A stretch of DNA of 64,000 nucleotides. It comes from JABCPE02 sp963530615. Lineage in GTDB: Bacteria; Bacteroidota; Bacteroidia; Flavobacteriales; Weeksellaceae. Position 1 is the stretch's first letter. Each line of letters opens with the position of its first letter. The DNA lies in the NCBI GenBank assembly GCA_963530615.1, contig CAUSDX010000004.1, forward strand, positions 43,411 through 107,410, written 5' to 3'. A program made the position numbers and the translations under genes. Of this stretch, positions 32,281 to 42,017 are shown one piece after another. The notes under the pieces are model-generated. The model saw only the letters and a program-made list of their open reading frames with translations. It was not told the origin of the DNA and made no database searches.

Positions 32281-34641
32281 ATGAAAAAAAATATTCTCCT
32301 TCTTACCTCTCTTATGGTTTTTGTTGCATGTTCTACTAAAAAAGATGCCTTTATCAATAGAACATACCAAAACTTCACCTCCTATTATAATACCTTATTT
32401 CACGGAAACGAAGCATTAAAATCAGAGCTTAAAGCCAAGAAAAAAGAACATAAAGACAATTTTTATGATGGATATATAGAGGTATTTCCGCAAAATTCTT
32501 TAACCACAGAAGATGAAACCATCTCCCTAATGGCATCACAATTCTTCGGAGGAGAGAATAATCAAAATCAACGAAATACAACTTCTTCATTCCAAATAGC
32601 GGAAGAAAAGGCCTTGAAAGTCATTGAAAATAATTCTATGATTTTCAAGGGAATAGAAAAAAATAAAGAAATTTTTAATGCCTATATTCTTTTAGCAAAA
32701 GCCCGAATTTATCGAGGTAAATTATTTGAAGCATTAGATGCCTTGGGACAAATCTACTTCACTATGCCCCAAGATAAAAGATTACCTTTAGCAAAAATCT
32801 ATGAAGGGCTGATTTACACCAAACTTAAAAATCATATCCGTGCCGAAGATATATTTTCAAACTTAAAGCAAGATAAAAATCTCAAAAAAGAATACCAAAA
32901 AATATTAAGTATCTATCATGCCGAAAATTTGCTCTACTCTAATAAAAAAGAAGAGGCTGTGGAACAATTAGATTTAGCAATGATTCTTAATAAAAACCGA
33001 GAAACTCGCAGTAGAATTGCTTTTTTAAGAGGTCAAATTTTATCTGAATTGGGAAAAAAAGAAGAGGCAAGAGAGAGTTTTGTAACGGCTTATAAATACA
33101 GCAATGATTTTGAATTTGAGGTAAAATCTCAAATAGAAATCGCAAAAACTTTTGGTATCAATGATAACTATGAAGAAGCCAAAAAATATTTAGAAAAAAT
33201 CAGTAAAAAAGGGGTTTATACCAACCGAAAAAATGAATTTTATTACGCCCTCGGCATCATGACTAGCATTGCTGGGCAAGAAAAAGAAGCACAAGAATTT
33301 TTTCAAAAATCTGTCAAAGAAAAAATTTCTGACAATAATATCCGTGGTTTAGCTTATTTTGAAATCGGAAAATATTACTTTAACAAGGAAGAATATATCC
33401 GTGCTGGAGCTTATTATGATAGTGCTTTAGTGGTAGTAGAACATAAAAATACTCGTCAAATAATAGAGAAATTATCTTCAAACATCAAAAATTTTTCTAA
33501 AAATTATTATTTGATTAAAAAGAACGATAGTATTTTATCACTAATCCAAATGACTGAACCTCAGCGAATAGAATTCTTTCAAAAACACATCAATAAATTA
33601 AAAGAAAAGGAAGCTAAGCAACTCATCACTGAACAAGAAAAAAGTAAAAAAAATGAAACTCAAAATTATTCCAATGTAGCATTCACTACATTTACCAATA
33701 ATTTTACTTCTCAACCTCAAAAATCCAATAAATTCTATTTTTCTAATTTAGAAACTATTGCAAAAGGGAGTAAAGAATTCAAAAAAATATGGGGAAATAG
33801 AAGTCTAAATGACAATTGGAGAATATCATTTAATAAAAATATTACAACGCAAGAAGTGGAAAACAAAACTCTAGGAAGAAATAATTTAGCCAATCCTAGA
33901 AGATTTGAAATAGCCTATTATACCGAAAAAATCCCTACCAATAAGGAAGAAATTTTATCTCTAAAAAAAGATAGAGATACAGCAAGTCTTAGTTTGGGAA
34001 GAATGTATGAAACCTATTTTCAAAATACTCCGAAAGCCACAGAAACTCTATTTAATTTGGTGGAGCAAAACCCCGAAGATGAGGTGAAATTGCAGGCTTT
34101 ATACTCTATTTTTTCTATGAATTATGAAAAAAATATTGTAGAAGCAGAGCGTGCAAAAAATCTTATTTTACAGAATTTTCCTTATACGCCTTATGCTGAA
34201 TTTGTGAAAAATCCGAAGAAAAATAATTTCACTCAAACGGAAGATTTAGTAAGGGATATTTATCAAAAAGCTTATGATTTTTTTACAGGAGAAAAATTTG
34301 ATAATGCTAGAGAATTAATTATCAATGCAATAGAGCAATATCCTCAAGATGCTTTAATTCCTAAATTTGAGCTACTTAATGCATTTATTACGGGAAAAAT
34401 AGCAGGAAAAGAAGTAATGATTTTACAACTTCAACAAATTGTTTTTAACTATGATAAAACAGCAGAAGGGGAGAAAGCAAAAAAAATTCTATCTTACCTA
34501 AAAAGTGATTTAGAAGGAAATAGCCAATCAAAAGAAATGGAAACTCCTTCAGTTCCAGTAAAACATGATAATCAAAAAATTAAAATACAAAACCCTATTG
34601 AAGAGGATACTAATTTTGAAATCTCTGATGATTTTGACTAA
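32281..34641 (+). CDS. sprE: Type IX secretion system lipoprotein SprE/PorW
   Basis: 786 residues. Lipobox VACST (C17), then NRTYQNFTSYYNTLFHGNEALK, which is the typical opening of SprE/PorW in Bacteroidota, followed by many TPR-like helical repeats. SprE is a periplasmic outer-membrane lipoprotein of the type IX secretion and gliding machinery. Residues about 455-510 are low complexity. No other T9SS gene lies in the window. It follows Maf by 37 bases. Confidence 0.85.
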   Translation: MKKNILLLTSLMVFVACSTKKDAFINRTYQNFTSYYNTLFHGNEALKSELKAKKKEHKDNFYDGYIEVFPQNSLTTEDETISLMASQFFGGENNQNQRNTTSSFQIAEEKALKVIENNSMIFKGIEKNKEIFNAYILLAKARIYRGKLFEALDALGQIYFTMPQDKRLPLAKIYEGLIYTKLKNHIRAEDIFSNLKQDKNLKKEYQKILSIYHAENLLYSNKKEEAVEQLDLAMILNKNRETRSRIAFLRGQILSELGKKEEARESFVTAYKYSNDFEFEVKSQIEIAKTFGINDNYEEAKKYLEKISKKGVYTNRKNEFYYALGIMTSIAGQEKEAQEFFQKSVKEKISDNNIRGLAYFEIGKYYFNKEEYIRAGAYYDSALVVVEHKNTRQIIEKLSSNIKNFSKNYYLIKKNDSILSLIQMTEPQRIEFFQKHINKLKEKEAKQLITEQEKSKKNETQNYSNVAFTTFTNNFTSQPQKSNKFYFSNLETIAKGSKEFKKIWGNRSLNDNWRISFNKNITTQEVENKTLGRNNLANPRRFEIAYYTEKIPTNKEEILSLKKDRDTASLSLGRMYETYFQNTPKATETLFNLVEQNPEDEVKLQALYSIFSMNYEKNIVEAERAKNLILQNFPYTPYAEFVKNPKKNNFTQTEDLVRDIYQKAYDFFTGEKFDNARELIINAIEQYPQDALIPKFELLNAFITGKIAGKEVMILQLQQIVFNYDKTAEGEKAKKILSYLKSDLEGNSQSKEMETPSVPVKHDNQKIKIQNPIEEDTNFEISDDFD

Positions 34642-34642
34642 A

Positions 34643-36157
34643 TTAGATATTATCTTCTAATAAAGGCTCTATGTATTGCCTGTCATTGCTCAATCTTGGG
34701 ACTTTATTTTGTCCTCCTAATTTTCCACGAGAAGCCATCCAATCATAGAAAAGATTCGGTTTGGCTTTATGGATTACAGGCGGTTTCAGAGTCATATTAT
34801 TATATCTTTTGGCTTCGTAATCAGAATTTAAACTCTTTAATACATCATCAAAAATATTACTAAATTTTTCAAAATCATCAGGTTCAGATGAAAACTCTAT
34901 TACCCACTCATGAGCTCCAGATTCTCCTTCTTTCATATAAATAGGAGCCCCTGTATAGTCTAAAATTTTAGCATTCGTTTCTTGACATGCCTTTGATAAA
35001 GCTGTCTCCACATTATCAATCATCAATTCCTCACCAAAGGCATTGATATAATGTTTCGTTCTCCCTGAAATCTTAAAACGAAAAGGTTTCAAACTGGTAA
35101 ATTTAATAGTATCCCCTATAAGATATCTCCACAAGCCTCCATTAGTGGTAATCACCACTGCATAATTTTTATTTAGTTCTACCTCTTCCAACGGAATAGC
35201 TTTTGCATTTTCTGTCCCAAACACATCCATAGGAATAAATTCATAAAAAATCCCATAATCCAACATCAAAAGCATCTCATCACTACCAAAGCGATCTTGT
35301 ATTCCAAAAAAACCTTCCGAAGCATTATAAATTTCATAATATCTTATATCCTTTCCTATCAGTTGTTTATATTGTTCTTTGTAAGGAATAAAGCTAATCC
35401 CTCCATGAAAAAACACTTCTAAATTAGGATAAATTTCACTTATATTCTTCTTTCCTGTTTCTTTTAATATTCTTTGGAGTAGAACCATCATCCAACTGGG
35501 AACTCCCGTGATACTTCCTACATTTTCTTGTCTTACTTCAGAAATGATGGCTTTCAATTTCGTCTCCCATTCAGACATGAGAGAAATTTTTTTACTCGGC
35601 ACGGTCGTCCTTTCTACCCAAAAAGGCAAATTTTCTATTAAAATCGCCGATAAATCCCCAAATTTCGTTCCAAAACTTTCATAAAGTTCAGCACTTCCGC
35701 CCAATCTCAAATTTTTGAATTTGAATAAATTACTATCTCTGTGATTGTTAACATAAATCGCAATAAGGTCTTTTCCTGCCTTATAATGGCAATTTTGAAG
35801 GCTTTCATCAGAAATTGGGATAAATTTACTTTTAGCATTGGTAGTTCCAGAAGATTTGGCAAAATGCTTGATTTTCCCTTTCCAAATCACATTTTCTTGC
35901 CCTTTACGAGCTTTTTCTATAAACGGTTCAAAATCTTCATACGCTACAATAGGCACTTTTTGATTAAAATCCTTATAAGTTTTAATTTCTCCAAAATTAT
36001 TTAATATTCCATATTCTGTATTTTTTGCTTGTTCTAAAAGAGTAAAAAGCACTTTATTTTGCACCTCAAAAGGGTGGTTCATAAAGTAATATATTCCTTT
36101 CATTCTCTTTAGAATAAAGAAATTAAAAACCTTATTTAAAACTGAATTAAATCCCAT
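34643..36157 (-). CDS. GH3-family protein (copy 1)
   Basis: 504 residues. Adenylate-forming fold of the plant auxin-responsive GH3 (acyl acid-amido synthetase) family: phosphate-binding loop KSSGTTNAKSKFIPIS, EGFFGIQDRFG, GLWRYLIGDTIKFTS, and the closing KLGGQNKVPRLSNDRQ. Plant members join amino acids to hormones; the bacterial function is not established. A paralogue lies at 44111-45616. TACCTTTG on the minus strand (36170-36163) is its likely -7 box, convergent with sprE by one base. Confidence 0.85.
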   Translation of the reverse strand: MGFNSVLNKVFNFFILKRMKGIYYFMNHPFEVQNKVLFTLLEQAKNTEYGILNNFGEIKTYKDFNQKVPIVAYEDFEPFIEKARKGQENVIWKGKIKHFAKSSGTTNAKSKFIPISDESLQNCHYKAGKDLIAIYVNNHRDSNLFKFKNLRLGGSAELYESFGTKFGDLSAILIENLPFWVERTTVPSKKISLMSEWETKLKAIISEVRQENVGSITGVPSWMMVLLQRILKETGKKNISEIYPNLEVFFHGGISFIPYKEQYKQLIGKDIRYYEIYNASEGFFGIQDRFGSDEMLLMLDYGIFYEFIPMDVFGTENAKAIPLEEVELNKNYAVVITTNGGLWRYLIGDTIKFTSLKPFRFKISGRTKHYINAFGEELMIDNVETALSKACQETNAKILDYTGAPIYMKEGESGAHEWVIEFSSEPDDFEKFSNIFDDVLKSLNSDYEAKRYNNMTLKPPVIHKAKPNLFYDWMASRGKLGGQNKVPRLSNDRQYIEPLLEDNI

Positions 36158-36198
36158 ACCTACAAAGGTAATAAATTTTCATTTTTATAAACATAAAA

Positions 36199-36228
36199 AA
36201 ATCCGTAGAAAATTTCTACGGATTTTTA
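36199..36228 (-). terminator. Terminator after the PEGA lipoprotein gene
   Basis: AAATCCGTAGAAA and TTTCTACGGATTT form a near-perfect stem (36199-36225), with A-run and T-run on either side. Confidence 0.8.
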
Positions 36229-36243
36229 TTTAATTATTAAAAA

Positions 36244-36705
36244 TTACATTTTTTCTAATTGACCTACTTTTTTCCAATTTTTATCTACTTCCAATGAAAC
36301 AGCTATATAAATCTCTTTTTCAGATTGTTTGAAAGCAGTCCCTCGGTGAAGTTCAGCATTTACTTCCTTAGGAGTTAATTTATACACAGCCCCTGTAATT
36401 GGGTCTATTACTAAACCTATTATTCCACCAAAAAGAATATTACCGATATACCATTCATTAAATTTTTTGGTAAGTTCCACTTCATACGGATGATATCCCT
36501 CAAGTTTAATAGATACTTTATGATTTTCGTTTCTTTTCAATTTTGTTTCAAATGGTGTTATTCCCATTTCTTTTCCATTGATAAAAACACTAGCTCTAGA
36601 AGGCGTGCTGTTAAATTTAACTGTTTGTCTACTTCCCGAAACAATTGTTGCACAACTTGTTAACATCATAGATGCAAATACAAGTGAAAAAATAGTTCTT
36701 CTCAT
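36244..36705 (-). CDS. PEGA-domain lipoprotein
   Basis: 153 residues, lipobox LTSCA (C18). Residues 25-85 form a PEGA domain (VKFNSTPSRASVFINGKEMGITPFETKL, here split: NSTPSRASVFING then ITPFETKL). A hydrophobic segment (NILFGGIIGLVIDPITGAVYK) resembles the end of small outer-membrane lipoproteins. Function unknown, probably cell envelope. TATATTTG on the minus strand at 36730-36723 is the likely -7 box. Confidence 0.85.
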   Translation of the reverse strand: MRRTIFSLVFASMMLTSCATIVSGSRQTVKFNSTPSRASVFINGKEMGITPFETKLKRNENHKVSIKLEGYHPYEVELTKKFNEWYIGNILFGGIIGLVIDPITGAVYKLTPKEVNAELHRGTAFKQSEKEIYIAVSLEVDKNWKKVGQLEKM

Positions 36706-36869
36706 AAAATTATATTTTTTTGCAAATATATATAACTTTTATCTAAAATTCATATACAAAAAATGAATATTTTGTGATTATTTTAGATTTATATAAATCA
36801 TTTAATAATAATATTTTATCTTTGTTTTTATTTTGTAAAACCCATTTTTATACTTAAATTACCTAAAAA

Positions 36870-37250
36870 ATGAACTCACAAATCGTTAATAAAATAAAAA
36901 AACTACGCCTTGAAAAAGGATTTTCTCATACAGAAATGGCGGATAAATTAAATATTACTCGCTCCGCATATCAGCGTTTAGAATCTGGAGAAACTTATTC
37001 TTGGGCTAAATATTTAGATAATATTATGGAAACATTAGAAACTACCCCAAAAGATTTTTTTAACGATATTGGAAAGCCTATTATTCACCAAATCAATAGA
37101 GATAATTCCGTAGGGTATATAACAGAACATCTCTACCAAGAAAATAAAGAAACTACAGCTAAATTGATAGAATCCTATGAAACCCGTATCAAGGAAAAAG
37201 ATGAACAAATTACTTTTCTTAAAGCTCTTTTAGAACAAAAAAATCCATAG
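36870..37250 (+). CDS. XRE-family regulator with C-terminal coiled coil
   Basis: 126 residues. Helix-turn-helix in residues 5-65 (LRLEKGFSHTEMADKL, ITRSAYQRLESGETYS), a linker, and a coiled coil (95-126) ending FLKALLEQK. Same layout and closing LKALL as the regulator at 18904-19275. No linked target operon is obvious; it may act elsewhere. Confidence 0.85.
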   Translation: MNSQIVNKIKKLRLEKGFSHTEMADKLNITRSAYQRLESGETYSWAKYLDNIMETLETTPKDFFNDIGKPIIHQINRDNSVGYITEHLYQENKETTAKLIESYETRIKEKDEQITFLKALLEQKNP

Positions 37251-37270
37251 AAATTTCTATGGACTTTTTT
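37241..37270 (+). terminator. Terminator after the second XRE gene
   Basis: AAATCCATAGAAA pairs with TTTCTATGGA (37241-37263), followed by a T-run. It overlaps the stop codon. Very similar to the hairpin at 36199-36228. Confidence 0.75.
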
Positions 37271-37279
37271 ATTCTAAAA

Positions 37280-37690
37280 TTAACAAAACTCTTCATATGC
37301 CGCTTGTAGATTAGCAGCAATCATCTGTGCTGAGCTTCCTTCTATATGATGACGCTCTACCATATGCACTAATTCCCCATCTTTGAACAATGCTACACAA
37401 GGAGAAGATGGCGGGAATGGAGCCATAAGCTTTCTCGCTTCTGCAACAGCCTCTTTATCAAATCCTGCAAAAGATGTTACTAAATGGTCTGGTTTTTTCT
37501 CTCCTGTAAGAGAATAAAGCACTCCTGGTCTCGCTGCCCCTGCGGAACAACCGCACACAGAATTAATCACTAATAGGGTAGTACCTGATTGTTTTAATGC
37601 TTCATTTACTTGCTCTGGTGTTGTCAAATCAGCAAAACCATTTTCTGTAAGTTCTGCTTTCATTGGTAATACTAATTCTTCTGGATACAT
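37280..37690 (-). CDS. BrxA/BrxB-type bacilliredoxin
   Basis: 136 residues. Active-site C-G-C in NSVCGCSAGAARPG and the entry MYPEELVLPMKAEL identify the YphP/YqiW family. In Firmicutes these remove bacillithiol from proteins; Bacteroidota have the same family and bacillithiol has been reported there. Cytosolic. Convergent with the XRE gene. Confidence 0.9.
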   Translation of the reverse strand: MYPEELVLPMKAELTENGFADLTTPEQVNEALKQSGTTLLVINSVCGCSAGAARPGVLYSLTGEKKPDHLVTSFAGFDKEAVAEARKLMAPFPPSSPCVALFKDGELVHMVERHHIEGSSAQMIAANLQAAYEEFC

Positions 37691-37749
37691 AATTTTAAAA
37701 ATTTTTATTTCAGCTTTTGCCTTAATTTATATTTAACTTTATTTTTATA

Positions 37750-39195
37750 TCAAATTGTAGATAATCTCAAAGTATTGGTTTTTCCACTTTCATACACGGG
37801 CATCGCATTAAGATTAACAACATAATCTCCTTGCTGGACAAAACCATAATTATGAGCTAACATATTCACTTGAATTACAGTCTCATCGGTAGATTTTTGC
37901 ATATCATAATAAAATGCACTCACTCCCCAAAGTAGATTTAATTTCGTTAAAACCCTTTTATCCGAACAGAATACAATAATGTGAGCATTCGGTCTATGAG
38001 CAGAAATTTGGAATGCCGTATAACCTGAATTGGTAAGAGTGATAATCCCTTTTGCATTGGCTTTTTTAGCAATTCTCACTGCTGAATAACATATCATATT
38101 CGTAATAAATCTATCATCATCTGTTTCATCTATCTTTTCAATCGGTTTATTATTATTAAGATAAAGCTTATCTTTTTCAATATTACTAACGATTTTTGCC
38201 ATGTTTTTAATCACATCCACAGGATAATTTCCCACAGAAGTTTCTCCAGATAGCATCACTGCATCTGCACCATCTAAAACTGAATTTGCCACATCATTTA
38301 CTTCTGCACGAGTTGGAGTAAGACTATTAATCATTGTCTCCATCATCTGAGTAGCAATAATAACAGGTTTAGCTTGTAATCTTGCTTCTGCTACTAATTT
38401 TTTCTGGATAACAGGGACTTCTTCCATAGGGACTTCTACACCTAAATCCCCCCTTGCAACCATGATAGCATCACACTCCTGCAATATTTCACCAATATTT
38501 TCTACTCCTTCAGGTTTTTCAATTTTAGCAATAATTGGAGTATTTTGTTTTCCTTTGGTATGATTTTTAATTAAATCTTTTAAATCTTTAATATCTTGGG
38601 CATGTCTCACAAATGAAAGAGCTATCCAATCAAATTCAAGATCCAACATAAATTTAGCATCTTCTATATCTTTCTCTGTAAGGGCAGGAAGAGAAATTTT
38701 AGTATTAGGTAAATTTACTCCTTTTTTAGAACTCAATGCTCCTCCTTGGATAGCTTTAGCTCTTACTAAATCCTTTTCATTAGTTTCAATAACTTCAAAA
38801 ACTAACTTACCATCATCAATTAAAATTCTTTCCCCTACTTTTACATCTTTAGCAAATCTTTCATAAGTCATATAGACTTTAGAAGCATCACCCTCCACAT
38901 TCTCATTTGTAAAAGTTAAAATATCACCAGGATTAATAAATGTACCTTCTTTTACTACTCCTACTCTCAATTTTGGACCTTGTAAATCTCCTAAAATAGC
39001 AGTATTGAAACCATATTCTTCATTAATAGAACGAATAAGCTCTACATTTTTCTTCACTAATTCATAATTAGCATGAGAAAAATTAATTCTAAATACATTT
39101 ACTCCTTGTTTTATCATATTAACCATCGTCTCCCGATGAGATGATGCAGGTCCTAATGTTGCAATAATTTTTGTTTTTTTCATATTTCTATTCAT
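37750..39195 (-). CDS. pyk: Pyruvate kinase
   Basis: 481 residues from ATG 39195 (MNRNMKKTKIIATLGPAS). This start overlaps the stop of the upstream gene by eight bases and matches the length of Flavobacteriia relatives; an ATG at 39216 would add seven residues. Family marks are ATLGPAS, GDLQGPKLRVG, the active-site MVARGDLGVE, and KPVIIATQMME with PTRAEVNDVAN. It makes pyruvate and ATP from phosphoenolpyruvate. Confidence 0.95.
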   Translation of the reverse strand: MNRNMKKTKIIATLGPASSHRETMVNMIKQGVNVFRINFSHANYELVKKNVELIRSINEEYGFNTAILGDLQGPKLRVGVVKEGTFINPGDILTFTNENVEGDASKVYMTYERFAKDVKVGERILIDDGKLVFEVIETNEKDLVRAKAIQGGALSSKKGVNLPNTKISLPALTEKDIEDAKFMLDLEFDWIALSFVRHAQDIKDLKDLIKNHTKGKQNTPIIAKIEKPEGVENIGEILQECDAIMVARGDLGVEVPMEEVPVIQKKLVAEARLQAKPVIIATQMMETMINSLTPTRAEVNDVANSVLDGADAVMLSGETSVGNYPVDVIKNMAKIVSNIEKDKLYLNNNKPIEKIDETDDDRFITNMICYSAVRIAKKANAKGIITLTNSGYTAFQISAHRPNAHIIVFCSDKRVLTKLNLLWGVSAFYYDMQKSTDETVIQVNMLAHNYGFVQQGDYVVNLNAMPVYESGKTNTLRLSTI

Positions 39196-39658
39196 CGTAA
39201 TTAAGTATTGTTTCATATAATTCTTCCTCTGAAGAAAGTTTATATTCTTCTACGGAACTGACTAATTCTTTTGGTAAATTTATAACAGAAAAATCACAAT
39301 TCCCCTCTTTTGAAAAAATAATAAGATTTATCCCTGGATGGATAAAATATTTCTCCTCTTCTAATAAATCAAAAAGCCCTTCAATAGGCTTTTCTTTTCT
39401 ACGAAAATCGTAAGAATGATTAATAATTATCCGAAATGTAACCTGTGTATGCCTATCAAAAGCCTCAAATATAGGAAAATTATAATAACCAAAATAATCC
39501 TCTATTTCTAAATCATTTTTTCTAAAAAATTTAAATGAATTGAGCCTATTAATCTTAAAAAATAACTCATGAAAAGGTTGTTCTCTTTTCAATCTTACTA
39601 ATGCCACTGAAACATCTTCTGTTTCATCAAAATCAAGAAATAATGATTTATTTTTCAA
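39188..39658 (-). CDS. IPExxxVDY family protein
   Basis: 156 residues, starting at TTG 39658 (no ATG is available), which overlaps the end of rnc by 11 bases. It sits between rnc and pyk as in other Flavobacteriia. The name-giving motif appears as LPKELVSSVEEY near the end. Function unknown; it is probably coupled to rnc by translation. Confidence 0.8.
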   Translation of the reverse strand: MKNKSLFLDFDETEDVSVALVRLKREQPFHELFFKINRLNSFKFFRKNDLEIEDYFGYYNFPIFEAFDRHTQVTFRIIINHSYDFRRKEKPIEGLFDLLEEEKYFIHPGINLIIFSKEGNCDFSVINLPKELVSSVEEYKLSSEEELYETILNYDE

Positions 39659-40412
39659 TAATTTGTTCTTTTTTGTTTAAAGTATAAAACGCTCTCTGTG
39701 CAGCTTTTTCTTCAGCTTTTTTCTTTGAAGTTTCGGAGGCATTTACTATTTTTTTATCCTCCAATAGAACATAACAACGGAAACATGGATATTTACCATT
39801 AGAAATATCCTCTAAAGTTTCATACTCTATTTTTACCTTTTTCTTTTGACTCCACTCTAAAAGTAAGCTTTTATAACTCACAATTTTCTTCTCTAAACGA
39901 ATAATTTCCCTATCATTTAATAACCAATTAGTTACTACCTTTTCACAAGTTTTATAATTAGCATCTAAATAGATAGCTCCTATTAAAGCCTCTAACAGGT
40001 TACCTGCTATATTTTCTCCAAGAAGTTGTAAATTATAGGAATTTTGAATGTGTTTTTTAAGTCCAAGTTCTTCTCCTAGGCGATTAAGATTCCTCCTATT
40101 CACTATCTTAGACTTCATCTGAGTAAGATAGCCTTCATTATGAGTAGGATAATTTTCAAAAAGATAATAAGATATAATACTTCCTAAAACTGCATCACCA
40201 AGAAATTCCAATCTCTCATAATTTCTACGATACATAGACTTTTTGCTAGTATTTTTCAAAGAAAATGCCTCACGATAAAGTTCTATATTCTGAATATCAT
40301 ATCCAACGAGCCTACTTATATCTGATATAAACTTTAAATCTTTTTCAGAAAGGTTTTTATTCTTATTTCTTCTCCTAAAAAAATTTGAAATATACCTCCT
40401 AATGGCATTCAT
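39648..40412 (-). CDS. rnc: Ribonuclease III
   Basis: 254 residues. The signature ERLEFLGDAVLG carries the metal-binding residues, EALIGAIYLD is the second acidic site, and a C-terminal dsRNA-binding domain follows (SYKSLLLEWSQKKKVKIEYE, KKKAEEKAAQRA). Cuts double-stranded RNA in rRNA processing. A 30-residue basic N-terminal extension precedes the domain. Starts one base after the fabF stop. Confidence 0.95.
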   Translation of the reverse strand: MNAIRRYISNFFRRRNKNKNLSEKDLKFISDISRLVGYDIQNIELYREAFSLKNTSKKSMYRRNYERLEFLGDAVLGSIISYYLFENYPTHNEGYLTQMKSKIVNRRNLNRLGEELGLKKHIQNSYNLQLLGENIAGNLLEALIGAIYLDANYKTCEKVVTNWLLNDREIIRLEKKIVSYKSLLLEWSQKKKVKIEYETLEDISNGKYPCFRCYVLLEDKKIVNASETSKKKAEEKAAQRAFYTLNKKEQIIEK

Positions 40413-41657
40413 TTATATCTTTTTAAAAAGAACACAAGCATTATGCCCTCCAAATCCAAAAGTATTACTCATGGCTACTTTTATATCTCTTTTTACAGCT
40501 TTATTAAAAGTAAAATCTAGACGAGAATCTATTCTCTCATCATCTGTAAAATGATTAATCGTAGGGGGAACTATACCATGCATAATTGTTCCCAATGCAG
40601 CGATAGCTTCTATAACTCCAGCAGCACCTAAAAGATGTCCAGTCATGGATTTTGTAGAATTAATCTGAATATTATAAGCATGCTCACCAAATAATTTAGT
40701 AATCGCTGAAGATTCTGCAACATCACCTAGTGGCGTAGATGTTCCATGCATATTGATATGATCTACCTCATTCGCTGATATACCTGCATCTTCTAAACAG
40801 CCTTTCATCACTAAATAAGCTCCCAATCCCTCTGAGTGAGGAGCTGTCATATGATAAGCATCAGCACTCAATCCTCCTCCTTTTAGTTCTGCATAAATAG
40901 TTGCTCCACGCTTTACTGCATGTTCATATTCTTCTAAAATAATACAACCTGCACCTTCGCCTAATACAAAACCATCACGGTCTTTATCAAAAGGTCTTGA
41001 AGCTGTTTTAGGATCATCATTTCTTGTAGAAAGTGCCATCAATGCATTAAATCCACCCATACCACTTGCTGTAACAGCTGCTTCTGAACCACCACATACG
41101 ATAACATCTGCCTTACCTAATTGGATAAGCATTTTAGAATCTATAATCGCATTCGTAGAAGATGCACATGCTGATACAGTAGTATAATTAGGCCCATGAA
41201 ATCCATATTCTATAGAGATCATACCTGGCGTAATATCTGCAATCATTTTAGGAATAAAGAAAGGACTAAACCTAGGTATATTAGTATTGGCCCAACTTAC
41301 AACTTCTGATTCAAAAGTTCCTAAACCACCAATACCAGACCCCCAAATTACACCAATTCGTTCTTTATCTACATTATCTTCCAAGATTTTACTATGAATA
41401 ACAGCCTCTTTTGCAGCCACTAAACCTAATTGCGTATTTCTGTCCATTTTCTTTGCTTCCTTCTTATCAAAATGTTCTAAAGGATCAAAGTTTTTTACCT
41501 CACACGCAAATTGAGTTTTGAAATTTGTAGAATCAAAGAGAGTAATAGGTGCAGCACCACTTACCCCATTAATAAGACTTTCCCAATATTCTTGAGCATT
41601 ATTCCCTATTGGGGTAATGGCTCCAAAACCTGTAACTACTACTCTCTTTAATTCCAT
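40413..41657 (-). CDS. fabF: Beta-ketoacyl-ACP synthase II
   Basis: 414 residues, condensing enzyme of fatty-acid elongation. Nucleophile Cys in SACASSTNA, then His in HGTSTPLGD and His in STKSMTGHLLG. It follows acpP and precedes rnc, as is common. Acts on acyl-ACP with malonyl-ACP in the cytosol. Confidence 0.96.
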   Translation of the reverse strand: MELKRVVVTGFGAITPIGNNAQEYWESLINGVSGAAPITLFDSTNFKTQFACEVKNFDPLEHFDKKEAKKMDRNTQLGLVAAKEAVIHSKILEDNVDKERIGVIWGSGIGGLGTFESEVVSWANTNIPRFSPFFIPKMIADITPGMISIEYGFHGPNYTTVSACASSTNAIIDSKMLIQLGKADVIVCGGSEAAVTASGMGGFNALMALSTRNDDPKTASRPFDKDRDGFVLGEGAGCIILEEYEHAVKRGATIYAELKGGGLSADAYHMTAPHSEGLGAYLVMKGCLEDAGISANEVDHINMHGTSTPLGDVAESSAITKLFGEHAYNIQINSTKSMTGHLLGAAGVIEAIAALGTIMHGIVPPTINHFTDDERIDSRLDFTFNKAVKRDIKVAMSNTFGFGGHNACVLFKKI

Positions 41658-41685
41658 AAATTTTTGAATTTTAATTTAAAACAAA

Positions 41686-41925
41686 TTATTGTTTAATTAC
41701 TGTCTCGATATACTCGATAGCATGACCTACTGTTTGAATTTTTTCAGCTTGGTCATCTGGAATTTGAATATTAAATTCTTTTTCAAACTCCATAATTAAT
41801 TCTACTGTATCCAATGAATCAGCTCCTAAATCATTCGTGAAGCTAGCTTCTGGAGTTACTTCTGTTTCTTCAACATCAAGCTTATCAGCGATGATAGCTT
41901 TTACTCTAGATGTAATGTCTGACAT
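41686..41925 (-). CDS. acpP: Acyl carrier protein
   Basis: 79 residues, acidic. Phosphopantetheine attaches to Ser in GADSLDTVELIMEFE. Carries acyl chains in fatty-acid synthesis. First gene of the acpP-fabF-rnc run, with a promoter just upstream. Confidence 0.97.
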   Translation of the reverse strand: MSDITSRVKAIIADKLDVEETEVTPEASFTNDLGADSLDTVELIMEFEKEFNIQIPDDQAEKIQTVGHAIEYIETVIKQ

Positions 41926-41953
41926 AGTGATTTATTTTAAAAATTATTTGGTG

Positions 41954-41982
41954 CAAATATATGAAATTTTGATACAATCCAA
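41954..41982 (-). promoter_or_regulatory. Predicted acpP promoter
   Basis: On the minus strand, TTG (41982-41980), an 18-base spacer and TATATTTG (41961-41954), 28 bases before the acpP ATG. Confidence 0.65.
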
Positions 41983-42017
41983 CTTTTTTTATTCGTTTTT
42001 CATTACTTTTCCTTATT

